Shown here piece by piece: positions 12,809-24,499 of a DNA stretch of 64,000 nucleotides. The DNA is from Microvelia longipes (lineage: Eukaryota > Arthropoda > Insecta > Hemiptera > Veliidae), in contig JACMZG010000042.1 in the NCBI GenBank assembly GCA_018340805.1, forward strand, positions 185,622-249,621. Reading direction: 5' to 3'. Under the pieces are notes generated by a model. It was not told where the DNA came from, did not search any database, and saw only the letters and a program-made list of their open reading frames with translations. A program made the position numbers and the translations under genes. Positions within the stretch are counted from its first letter, which is position 1; each line of letters opens with the position of its first letter.

Positions 12809-13091
12809 GGGAGGCATCTTCAGGGATGTATGACATCATGGATAGAAACACAAGCTCTACAAAACAGAACTAAATTCAGTTCAGTTTTACTACAAAACAG
12901 AACTGAATTCAATTCAGTTTTACTACAAAACTGAACTGAATTCAGTTCTGTTTTACTACAAAACTGAGTTCTTTTTGTAGAGCATTGTGAGATGTTAGGA
13001 CAACTCACAATGCGTAGAATCTTGTGAGGGATGTAGGACATCATGGATAGAAAATCCATGATGTTCCACATCTGTGAAGATGCCTCCCTGT
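12809..13091. repeat. Fold-back with a 33-bp tandem core
   Basis: GGGAGGCATCTTCA (12809) and TGAAGATGCCTCCC (13074) are the outer inverted words. Inside, GGGATGTATGACATCATGGA and a near-copy around 13027 are in direct orientation. The centre (about 12855-12970) is a roughly 33-bp unit, AAAACAGAACTGAATTCA plus TTCAGTTTTACTAC, present about three times and itself partly palindromic. Confidence 0.75.
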
Positions 13092-13399
13092 AACAGATAT
13101 TTCAGGTGCTAAGTTCCGGATTTTTCGCAAACACGATACTTTTTCTCTATACTTACAGTGAAATGAGGAAATTCCATCATTCCATTATGATTTTCACTTT
13201 AGTTTAAAGTGAAAATGGGGGTTAAAGCATGTAAGTTTAACCCCCTTTTTTCTTTTTTTAGTTAATTTTCTTTTTTAGATGTTTGCTTGATGATGCTCTG
13301 TGTTTAGAGCGAAATATCGCGATAAGTAATTAATATTACCTGGTGTCTCATTTGTGACCAATTTCTGGTGGAATATTCAATTATGGAGACCAATAATAC

Positions 13400-13862
13400 A
13401 TATAGTGTGGGTATATATTTTCATCTAATCTAGACAGAAGAGCGTGGATTTATAGCTCCTCTCATACATATTTTCAGTGACTCTTACAGTCTAATGAAAA
13501 CTAGGAACAACGCGTGTCCTCGCTATTAAACCAAACCTTCACACACTTTAAACTACAAGGCTGACACACTATTGTATTATAACGAATCTACTATGAGGGT
13601 CCTAAATTTTGCCTATACCCAGTTTCATTTAGGGTAAGGGATCTTTAACAAGTACCTGACAACGCACAGGCTCGAGATCACCAGCTTTACGTCCCTTCTG
13701 AAGGACGTAGTTCGCAGAATTCGTATCCCTCTCATAAAAATCCCAGAGGCCCATGCTGGGATTGAACCCATGACTAAATATACTCGGAAGTTTAAAGTCC
13801 AATCATTGAGTGTATTGGCCGTGTACCTTAACCACTACACCACGGGTGACTCTCTGTATTTC
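13400..13862 (-). mobile_element. tRNA-derived SINE, family B, inverted
   Basis: Read on the minus strand, the head has a pol III A-box-like GTGGTGTAGTGGTTAAGGTA and a B-box GGGTTCAATCCCAGC, the arrangement of a tRNA-derived promoter. A body follows with ACGTCCTTCAGAAGGGACGT and AAATGAAACTGGGTATAGGC. The body recurs without the head at 51541-51905, and the head with another tail at 53830-54170. Confidence 0.85.
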
Positions 13863-13919
13863 GTTAAGTATTACATGTAATTTTATTACAGTGAAGCAAG
13901 CTGTGCTATAAGTTAAAAA

Positions 13920-14440
13920 TAAAACACACACACATATAGACTGACAACTTGGTGGAAACTTAACTTCGCGAACACACTATTAGCAGTGTGTTTATAATAC
14001 CGAATTGAAACTTACATAAATCAATATTTGGAATAAGTTATGCTAAATTAAAAAAAATGTACAACCTTATCAATGGGCATTAATGACTCAGCAAAAATTC
14101 GTAAATTCATAAAACGCAGAAAACTGCTTTAATCAATTTAAAATTTGTGACCCATGTTGTCTTCTTTAAGATTAATCAATTTGCAATCAATTTGATTATT
14201 ATCAAGAATCACATATAAACGTTTTTCTAAGAAGTTGTTACTAGAAGTCGAAAAATAAATTCACTTGTGTTGAAATTTGGTACAAGGGTATTCTTTTATT
14301 TATATTATACGTAAGTTTTATCTTAAGATGGCTGGTATTCTACGGTTTTTGTTGGATTACAATTTATTTACTGCATCGAGCGCTTTATTACCTAGATGGG
14401 TGATTTCAGGGAATAAAATAAATGATTTTACTGTCTGAGA
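13920..14440 (+). repeat. Dispersed repeat R, degraded copy
   Basis: AATGACTCAGCAAAAATTCG, AAATTTGGTACAAGGGTATT, TTTTTGTTGGATTACAA and CTGCATCGAGCGC match the order of blocks in full R copies. The hairpin segment is missing. Confidence 0.6.
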
Positions 14441-15799
14441 AAGAAGAGACTGCAAAGACGTGTGCTATCAATGTAAATTGGGTGATTTCCATGTTTTGAG
14501 TACGTTATGTACGGTATGTAGCGTCATCATACGCTACACTATGCTGATCATAGTGTAGATGAGCATAGTAAACCTTGGAAAGGAAAGATTCGAGGTAACC
14601 CGTGCCAGTTTGCATATCTTATTGATTCAGTAACAATTTGAAAACTCAAAGAGAAACCTTGCATTCATTATGCAAGACTTTAAATAAGATTAAAAGACCT
14701 ACGTCGTACCATCTCTGAGGGTAAAGCCCTAGATAAACTTCTAAAAGAGCAATGCTGTAGAAGCCTTCGTTCTAAAGAGAGTAAGATGTATTCAGACATA
14801 AAGATGTCTTTTGAGAGTGAGACACCTTCAATTTTTGAAAAGAAAAGAGCTTCCAAATGTGTGAAGAGGGAAAAAGGAGAAAATGAATCTAACAAATAGA
14901 CAAGAAGAGGACTAACTTGAGTGTGAAAACTAGAAAACACATCTTGAGTTAGAAGTACACAAAGATCCTATTAATACCTCAGAGAAAACGGAAGGCTCCC
15001 CCCCCCCCTCAAGAAGTAACCCTCTCGACGAAGAAAGATTAGACCTTTGTGACCTTTATTTTCCAAGGGAGAGGTTGTTCGGTTTGCACCCTTCTACATC
15101 TTGACCCAAGAGGCGTCTCATTAAACATTTAAAGTATGCAGGATATACCGGAAGTTTAACTTGTTTTCTCGGTTACCGATGACCTCGGTAATCTTTGAAG
15201 TTTTATTAGATTTTCAATTGAATTTCCCCTCGTTTTGAAGTTCTTAGATGTTCTCTTGGTATAACCAAACAAGGAAGGAAACCATGCAACGACCATCCCT
15301 TACGACAATGACCTTTAAGACGAATTGTACCTTGAACTTTATTAGATTTTCAATTAAACCTCCCTTTTAAAGGTTTCTTAAATTAAATAACTCATCCAAA
15401 ACCAAGAAAGGGTTAAAGACTAACATTTGGTTAGTCCAAGAAAATACATCCCAACTTCATACCACTTTAGAACAAATGTTTTATGGGACATCTTCCCCTT
15501 CGACGAAAGACCCGTCTTGAAAATCTGTATTTAATGTCTTTTATTAAGGTGCTCCCACAATTTTCTTGCTATTGAGTTGAGTAAAAACTTAATGAAAATT
15601 TTCCCTTTCGAAAGATGCTGATGTTTTATGCAGCTCCGTATAATAAAGTCTATAAAATCCAGATGTCTTTCAAGAGATGGGTTAGAAGATTAATTTCTGC
15701 TATACTTTCAATGTTAGTCTTGTTTAGAAGGTTCTTAATCGCTAACTTTATTATTTTTTAGTAAACCCTTTTTGAACAGGGTTTATTAACACCTGTGGT
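14441..15799. other. No gene; imperfect direct repeat
   Basis: The phrase TTTATTAGATTTTCAATT occurs at about 15203 and 15338 with similar flanks, a direct repeat of about 135 bp. A palindrome of the CTACACTATGCTGATCATAG type lies near 14533. A C-run lies at 14999-15009. I see no supported exon. Confidence 0.4.
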
Positions 15800-16205
15800 T
15801 AAATTTTAATTTTACTTTTCCTCATTTATACCGTGGGTACATAGAAAAAGTATTGTGTTTGGTGAAAATTGTATCTCAATCAGCAAAAATTTCAACAAAA
15901 AAAATCAAATTTTATCAAGTTAAAATTTCGTACAGTGTATCTTTTACGTAATTAGTAAGTATGCTATTTTTCACTTCAATACGGCAAGTACATCTATGAA
16001 TTTCATTGAGTTTCTAATGATAAGCATCATCGAGCAAAGCCCCAATGGCAATCGCTGGGATAAACTGGTGCTTTACTGTCCGAGGACGAGTAAAGCGAGT
16101 CCGAAGACGCATTACTTTATAAATTTTGTCATTTCCGTATTCTAAAGACGACCGGGGAAAGTTTGACGTAGCGAGGATGAGCGTATTGAATCCAATATGA
16201 CAAGG
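15800..16205 (+). repeat. Dispersed repeat R, degraded copy next to an exon
   Basis: ACTTTTCCTCATTTATACCG, AAAAGTATTGTGTTTGG and CGAGGACGAGTAAAGCGAGT mark the family. It ends about 90 bp before the exon at 16297, so a repeat copy directly precedes the polypyrimidine tract of that exon. Confidence 0.7.
16084..16102. other. GNA-type hairpin motif in repeat R
   Basis: GGACGAGTAAAGCGAGTCC: GGAC/GTCC stem, G-A tandem, GT/GC inner pairs with one wobble, AAA loop. A degraded second hairpin (GAGGATGAGCGTATTGAATC) lies near 16171. Confidence 0.65.
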
Positions 16206-16296
16206 AAAATTCCCGTGGTACCAATACAATTGGTTCCCCCTCCCTCTACTATCTATTTCCATTTCTTTAACTCTTTGTTCGTTTGGTCTGTTTCAG

Positions 16297-16434
16297 CTCT
16301 TAGTAAAGATGAGGAAGACAACGCTAAATCAACTAAGGGATCTAAAATGCCGTTTAACGGCTATTCGGATGAATTTCTCGATAGGCTTGAACCTAACGGA
16401 AATATTCCGAATCCGGATAAAAACATGAAATTCG
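16297..16434 (+). CDS. Probable N-terminal exon of the PFTAIRE kinase gene
   Basis: 138 bp between a strong acceptor (TTTGGTCTGTTTCAG) and a consensus donor (GTAAGT). It starts with the last two bases of a codon and ends with the first base of one. The encoded segment is acidic then basic-polar, including [13 protein letters not shown] and [15 protein letters not shown]. It is less AT-rich than its surroundings and has no stop. No family motif is visible, so its membership in the kinase gene rests on strand, position and the same phase as the next three candidate exons. It could belong to another + strand gene ending in this intron. Confidence 0.65.
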
Positions 16435-19400
16435 GTAAGTTTTCCTGAAGTTATTGATTTATTTAGTAAGTTAAATAAGATTTGTTTTCCTAATCTCAAG
16501 ACGTAGCCGAGAGAATTTAACGTTTTATTCCTGAGGTGAAACCAAAGAAAAACAAGTTAGTTTCTGAGGCGTAGCTGAAGAGAATAATTATCGCTTAGGT
16601 AAAAAAGCGATTCACTCCTTTAGTGTACTTATGATGTTATTCCTGAAAGAAAACATACTCTTTAATTAAAAAAATCAGCTACCGTTGATACTTGCTGTTT
16701 ATCACTAGTCCGGTTTTGGGCATAACGCCATCATCAGCAGACGGGGGCAACCCTCGAGCTCTCAACTGATAAATTACTCTTGACCATAGAGATATTATTA
16801 GTAGAAAGGCCCTATAGGTTAAATTTTGAAACATCGAAAAAGTAACAAGACTACCTCGCGTATAAATACTATCTAATAATCAGTACAAATTTCATTAACT
16901 TATGTAGTAGAACGTTAAAAATACAATCACAACACATGCAATATGCGGGAAGCTGAAAACAATTGAGGTAACACAGAGTCCCCGGGAGCCCCAAAAAGAT
17001 ATTTCAGCCTCTCAATGCAATAAGAGGCCTGAAAGGTATATACTAGAGGGGGCATAGCCCCTCTAGTATATACCTTTATGGTCTCAACGACAAGCCTTTT
17101 AGTATTATAACCTCTTTCATTTTGTAGAGTTAAATTGGTTTAGGTTAATAAATGTGGGTATTAAATTTTTTGCTATTGCAATCCTATTACACGTTTTGCA
17201 AGAAAAAACTTTGTAAATTTTGCAAGGAAGCAAAATTTATCACATATTTTAAATAATATATTACCTTAGAATATAGCTTCTTATGAATAAATAAATATAT
17301 AATAGTACCTTATAACAAGTTCGTAAAAAAACTTAATAACGTCTATGTTTTATTAACTATAAATTTCTTTAAAGTTATAAGAGCTTTTCTAGTAAGTTAT
17401 AAAAAAAAAATGTTATAAATAAGGGAAACTTAATAACATAATAGAGTGATAATAACTTAGGAGAAAAACTTGTTATTAAAAAGTTATCACTTACAATATT
17501 TTTATTTTATTGTTTCTTAAAAGTTATTAAGACGTGTTTAGTGTTGTGATGTTATAAGTTTTTTATTGTTTTAACTTCTTGAAAGATTTTGTTGAGAAAT
17601 AGTTCTATATTTTATACCTATTTCGAGTTTGGTTTATTTATGGATTTGCTAGTGCTTTTACTTTTCCTTAGGTCAATCCATTTCAAGTGATCCAGAGATG
17701 TTGCTCGAAAAAAATAAAAATTGATAATTTTGGCGTTTTGGTGGTCCAAAACGCCTAGTATTAATTTTTCTACAGCCTCCTTAATTTTTTTAAAAAATCA
17801 CTATTTAATTCCCGAGACACCCAAATTTTAAGTTTTTTTGCCAATTTTTGAGGCTTAATATTTCGGCTTTGGCTAACCTATCTTAATGAAACAGGTCTCG
17901 TTTGAGAGTGTCATATTTGGCTTTACAGCTTTACATAAGAACCAGTATTTTATGTTCTACTGCTGCTACTCTACTCGTGAGTTTGCATAATAAATTTGAC
18001 CACAAAGACTGAAAATACACTTTTTCATTATTTTTTAACAAGGAAGATAATATTGGAAAAAATTTAAATAATTTTTTGGTTACTAAGGTGACCATAAGGA
18101 ACAAGAAAAAAATATTTTAATAAGGAGTTGAAGTTTACCTTTAGGAGTCAATGAATTATTGAAAGTTAAGGTTTTTATGATTTTGGCGTTTTCAGGGCGA
18201 TTTATCGTCCAATGGGACTGGGGCGATTTCTTTCGAATTGGGCTTAAAATGACCTCTATACATTGCAGTTTTACGCCCAATATGTAACATATTGTTTATT
18301 TTGGTTTTAAGGTACTCTACAGCGTTTTTAAAATCAGCAGTTTTTCAGTTTAACGATTTCACAAAAATATACTGATTTCTATTGAAAATAGGGTTTATCC
18401 TGGGGTTTCTTTGCTAATAAAACATATTTAAAGGTATATATTATTTTTTTATGTAAATAAATTCGACATCACCATCCAAAGTGACCAAAAAGTCTAAAAA
18501 ACGCTGTTCGATTACCATAAAACCTAAAATATGACCATTAAACCACATATTTCAAGTGTGGAGTTGTTTTTGATGTTTATTACCTCCCTCGGCTCCATCG
18601 GGAGTTAATAGTCATAACTCCCTCGGCTTTGCCTCGGAATTAAACACATAAATCCCTCGGCTTCGCTTCGGGATTTAAATACTTTGGTTCCCGCTTACGT
18701 TCGGCTTACGCCTTAGGAACCAACTAACTGCTCAGGGAAATAATAGCATTCTTACTCCCTTGTGCATAAATAACTAGTATTTGTTTTAACTTGTTTTATC
18801 CTTGTTACATAACCTGCGTTTCGCGTCTTTTGCTATAACCATGCTAGGGAAGGTAAGTTTTTCTATTTCTCTATCTTAACGACGTCCATGGGGTCATTAA
18901 AGTTCCTCATCGTGTCATTCTTTTATTTAAGATCTAAAAGTTAACAGCGTAACCATGGTTGTCTTAAGCGTGCAATTTATTCTTTCTTGTGGTGTATTCA
19001 CGATTTAAGTATCAAGGCGAGATAAAAGAAAATAGCTGACAATTCTCACAACCCCTAAAAATTGGACCCCATCCAAACCATTTCCTTGAAATAAAATCCA
19101 GAATTGAAGAAAATCTAGTGTTTATGGGGATAGAATAGAAAATATATGTTCAATCTTCAATGCTTTTTCGACTATAGGCAATGATGTCTATCGACCTCTA
19201 TCTTTAACATTATAGCGTTTTAAACAAAAATTTACCTGTATGTGTTTTTTTCTTATATGTGTTTTTGACTTTTAACGGTAGAAACAAAATAATGTTGAAC
19301 AATTCAATGTAGGATTTAAATATAAGATTTAATTTCTTATTTATTTATTGACCTTTGTTAAAAGCTATAATCCTGATAACAATGTCCATCGATAAACTGA

Positions 19401-20619
19401 GTGATATATGTTTATGAAATTTAAATTCGCTCGCGTTTTAGTTATTTAAAATGTAAAATAAATGTTAAAATATTTTAAATTCTATAGGCTAATGGTTGTA
19501 GTAAAGTACCCTACCAAAAACACTGATGTAAAAAAGCCAAGTCTAGCGTAAAAGAAATAGTTATTTACTTACCAAGGGAGGAAACAGAGTCATTATGCCC
19601 CGGTTTTTTGTTAGGTCCTAAAGCGTAAGCCGAGGGGTTTATAGGGATGGTTCCTGAGGAGAACCGAGGGAACCAACAAGTTTACTCCCGAGGCGTAGCC
19701 GAGGTAAAAGAAAGTAGCTGACATTTGATTATCTCCCCCTCAAATCTTACAAACTATTGTACAAAACAACTTGTAGCTACAAGTGTCAAAATTCAGCGTT
19801 TCACGCTCTATCTTATCTATGCGAACGTCATTACAATTTATTATAACCTACAAGAGTTTTTGTAAACAATGAGTCAAAATATTATTAAAACCCAGTTCCA
19901 TTCATATGAGTTAATTATTTCAATTGCAATTATTTCTAAAATAAGAGAAGTAATATTTATAAAAACGTTTTACAAATTCATAATTAGCACTAGATTACTA
20001 ATATACTAATAGTTGGCGATAAAAACGAAGTTGTAATTAATAAAATGATCTTGTAACTCAGTCTACCTGGGTTCGGACTTGGGTAGAAATTTTACAAGTG
20101 AATGTTACAAGTAATTGTATTAGACAAGAAAATGTTTATTAAATAGAAAATTGCTACAAATCTACAAGTATATCCTTGGTAACACTTGTAAATTTGTCAT
20201 TACAAGTTGTTTTTTTATAATTTTTGTAACTACAAGACTTGTACTCTAGTGAAACGGGTCCCAGGAAGCATCCCTTCCTTTTACATCGCTCCTTTGAAGT
20301 AAAACTTAATCATAAATATCGACCAAATGTGTGGAAAATGCAACATTTATCCCCTATTTTATCTCCTTTGTATAAAAAACAGCCAAACAATAAATTTTTA
20401 TTACATTTTCCTAACAAAAGACCGTCATAACCATATTAACCTAAAAAGTTGACCTTTTTGAAAATATCCTCAATATATGTTTATGTTAAGGAAACCGGAG
20501 GTTATTTATGATATTGTGATTTTCAACAACCGTTTTCTCAAGGCAGGTATATTTTAGATTTTTGTAGGAGGTCTTTGAGAAATATATTGTTCCTTAAAGC
20601 TATATTAAATGGGCTTACC

Positions 20620-20678
<59 letters not shown>

Positions 20679-23600
20679 TATATATATATTATATATATGG
20701 TTTGTATCGATCTCTAGTGGCACTGTTTTGTTCCATTCCAGCCAGTTTTGTATAAAAGCCGAATTTATTCACATTAGTTATAAAAAATATACAGTTATTA
20801 TTATGTTACGGATTTTAATATATTTATGGCAATTTAAAGGTTTGTTGATAAAAATGTTCTCCTTTTTCCGGCTCGGTACACGGATGTATTTTTATTTATG
20901 CTGGGTCATGTCAAGGATTTTATCAGGGTTATATATTATTTAATATAAACATAATATTAATATATTATATTTCATACAGTGTGTTCGGTGATTATATGTA
21001 AAAAAATAAATGGGGTGATTCTATACCCCAAGGGTTTTAAAAAACATGGTACTCAATCGTTCTCCCACATGGTCTAGTTTCATAATTTTTTTAGGGTTGC
21101 GTTATACAAATAAGTTATGAATATCGTTGGAAAGCCTAGAAAAATTCCTAAAAAAAAGTATACATTCATTTTATAAATGAGTTCGCACCCGAGCTGTATT
21201 TCAAGCACTTTCCTCTCTCCATGTGTACCTTTACTTTTGAACACGATACGCTACAACGCAGCAACTACATGCCTCGTTTTGACTCCGGACCGGTTTTATT
21301 TGATTCAGCACACCCAAACACACAAAAATATATTTTACCCGGCACCATTGCATCCAAGGTATGTCACTTGGATCTTGAGCATGATACGCTACAACTACAT
21401 GCCTCGTATTGATACCGGACCAGTTTTAATTGATTCAGCCCACCAAAAAACCACAATAAATATCTTTTTGAGGTAGTACGTAATTGAGCACTTTATTGGA
21501 CCGTTTTTAGGATGAGAAGCCAATCATTATTGTTATAGGAGGTTATTTAGTACTTTTCACCTCCGAGGACAATAATGAATGTAAAAAAAAACTCCTAGGA
21601 CGTAAAAGTAATTCATATATTGCCGCCATTACTGTAATGTAGCGTGTTCAAAAAAACAATCTGTGTAAAACCTTCATGAGGTTTCTTTAAAAACGCTCAT
21701 TTTGTTTCTGTTTTTGTTCGTAGACTAATTTTTTTCGTTTTTAAAAGTGTTCTAATTGACATTTGTTTCTGTTGGTTAAACAGGTATTTATTTGTCATTT
21801 GTTTGTTTATTTTCATTATAATTAAACATGTATTTATTTTTTTGTTTGTTTTTTTTTCAATTAAGTATATAGCGCAGTTTATTTAATGTGTGCTACCTCA
21901 AAAAAATAGTGTATGCCATCCGGCTGAGAATGTCTTTATGTCTTGGCAATTTTTCCCGACTCGCTTCGCTCGTCGGTAAATCTAATTGCCGTGACATAAA
22001 GACACACTTCTTAGCCTTATGGCATAAATAACTATTTTCCCGGCACCATTGCATCCAAGGCGTGTCGCTTTCCCTCTCAAGTCAATTTCTCTCACCCTAT
22101 GTTACTTGACTTCTGAGCGTGGTGCGCTACACTTAGCAGTTACATTCCTCTAAGCCAGCATATTATTATATCAATGTTGCCATTTTTTCTAAAGAAGAAT
22201 CACGTACCTACTACGCACCCCTTCACAATACCACATTCTGAGCATTTCCTTTTATATTAAAATAAGCTTATTTTTTCTTTGAAAAATCGCTTGAAAAATG
22301 GAAGAAATTAAACGCATCTATTATTTGTAATTCTTTAAATATTTTTTAAGCTTATAAAAATCGTGTACATGGTACATCGGTACTTCTCTCTAAAACTTCG
22401 GACTCGCTTCGCTTTGTCCTCACATTTTCATAAACTTAATGTGGTATTAACCACATATCTTCGATCTAAAATAATTAGTGTTATTGCAAAATTAAAGAGG
22501 TATTTACAGCAAGTTGGAGAAGCAATTGAAGAATCAAATATTGATCTTCAGAGGGCTCGTCGTGCTCATTGAGACTAGAAGTTATCCACTGATATAACTT
22601 TATTAGTTGAGAGCTCGAGTGTTGCCCCGCCTGCTGATTATGGTGTTATGCCGAAACCGGTCCAGGGACATTCATATCCAACAGCAAGTATAGACGGTAG
22701 CTGATTCTTCAAATATTATCTCAATGTATCATTTTAATATCTTCAATTATGTTTCTGAAATAATTTGAACTTGGGCAATTCTATTCACTAGTGCTAGTAG
22801 TAGTTATAGGGTTGGGAGGCAAAGTCAAGCAAATAGGCCGCGTAGTTGAGCCCTTCTTCCCAGCCCTGATTCCTTAGGCTACACCCCCCTTTACTGAGAG
22901 TCCGTTGAAAGGTCGATATATTAAATATTAGAGTATATCTTTCCAAGTAAAAGAAAAAATGTTTGCTTGTCTGCAACCAGCAAAGACATGCCAGTTATGA
23001 TTTAAGGTTTTCGTCATCTAGCTTGCCAAAAGTGTCTTGTTTGTGTAACTGAGAAAGGATAAACAGGTTCTAGACCAATGAATGAGACTTCTGCTTCGAT
23101 TTTACCGAATTAATGTACTTCCTCATTACCCAGAACACCCCACATAGCCTGGTACCCACTTAGTGGGTATCAAGAGTACCCACCCTAAATACCAGAATCC
23201 AAAAATTCAATAGGTTTTCTCTGCAAAGATAGCATCCTTTTGATCTCCCTGCGATAAGAAGAACACTCTAAGTGAGTTTATCTAGAGTCTTAATTCTCTT
23301 CACTATTTCGCGAACTTAGTTTCAGGAGTAGTTACTTCCCGTATCGTGTCTTTCACTATTTCGCGAACTTAGTTTTCAGGAGTAGTTACTTCCCGTATCG
23401 TGTCTTCACTATTTCGCGAACTTAGTTTCAGGAGTAGTTACTTCCCGTATCGTGTCTTCACTATTTCGCGAACTTAGTTTCAGGAGTAGTTACTTCCCGT
23501 ATCGTGTCTTCACTATTTCGCGAACTTAGTTTCAGGAGTAGTTACTTCCCTCATCGTGTCTTCCCTATTTCGCGAACTTAGTTCCAGGAGTAGTTACTTC

Positions 23601-24456
23601 CTTCATCGTGTCTTCACTTTTTCGCGAACTTAGTTTCAGGAGTAGTTACTTCCCGTATCGTGTCTTCGCTCTCATCGACTATTTCGCGACTAGTTCAGGA
23701 GTAGTTACTTCCCGTATCGTGTCTTCACTATTTCGCGAACTTAGTTTCAGGAGTAGTTACTTCACATATCGTGTTTCACTATTTCGCGAACTTAGTTTCA
23801 GGAGTATTACTTCCTTTATTATGTCTTCACTATTCGCGAACTTAGTTTCAGGAGTAGTTACTTTCCTCATCGTGTTTTCACTATTCGCGAACTTAGTTGC
23901 AGGAGTAGTTACTTCACTCATTGTGTCAGGTTCACTCCTGAACTACTTATAAAATTATATCGTGTGAAGTCAACTTTTAATTTTCTATGTGCTATTATAT
24001 CCTTCACGTCGCATACAACATTGTAGCTGCCATCGCCCCCCAAACCCTTCCAAACTGCATTTTGTCAAACAGTCCCTTTTTTGGGTTTCGGCGACATGAC
24101 TTAAGCCGGTGTCATATTTCAGTTTAGATTTGTAAGCAAGTATTTTGTACGAGGGGTGGTTTTTTCTTGTTGTTTAAAAAATATTTTTGTCACGTTTTTC
24201 ACTACCTCGAAAAAAATTATTTTTGATATATTCTTAACATTTTTTATTTACTTCTTGTCCTTTGCTTTATCTGTTATTTAAGCATAAGTATGAGATAACG
24301 CGAATTTACTGGTTTTTCGTTCTCATATTTTTTTCTTCTTTTTCCTTATTTCTATACCTTTAGTTTTCCTCACCATATTGGTTGCGCTACGCGCTCATTC
24401 TCAGCATTTCAAACACGGTTTCTCTAAACCTGGTTTATATACATACATACATATAT

Positions 24457-24499
<43 letters not shown>

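Noticed and set aside
13740..13862. Functional tRNA gene on the minus strand
   Set aside because: A- and B-boxes are present, but the sequence between and around them does not form an acceptor stem and continues into a shared SINE body.
14680..14940. 86-codon minus-strand open frame as a gene
   Set aside because: No splice sites, start context or domain; a single open frame of this length is expected by chance.
20575..20943. 122-codon open frame
   Set aside because: It runs through the (TA)n microsatellite (IYIYIY) and shows no domain.
23290..23945. CRISPR array
   Set aside because: Head-to-tail satellite without unique spacers, in a eukaryotic intron.
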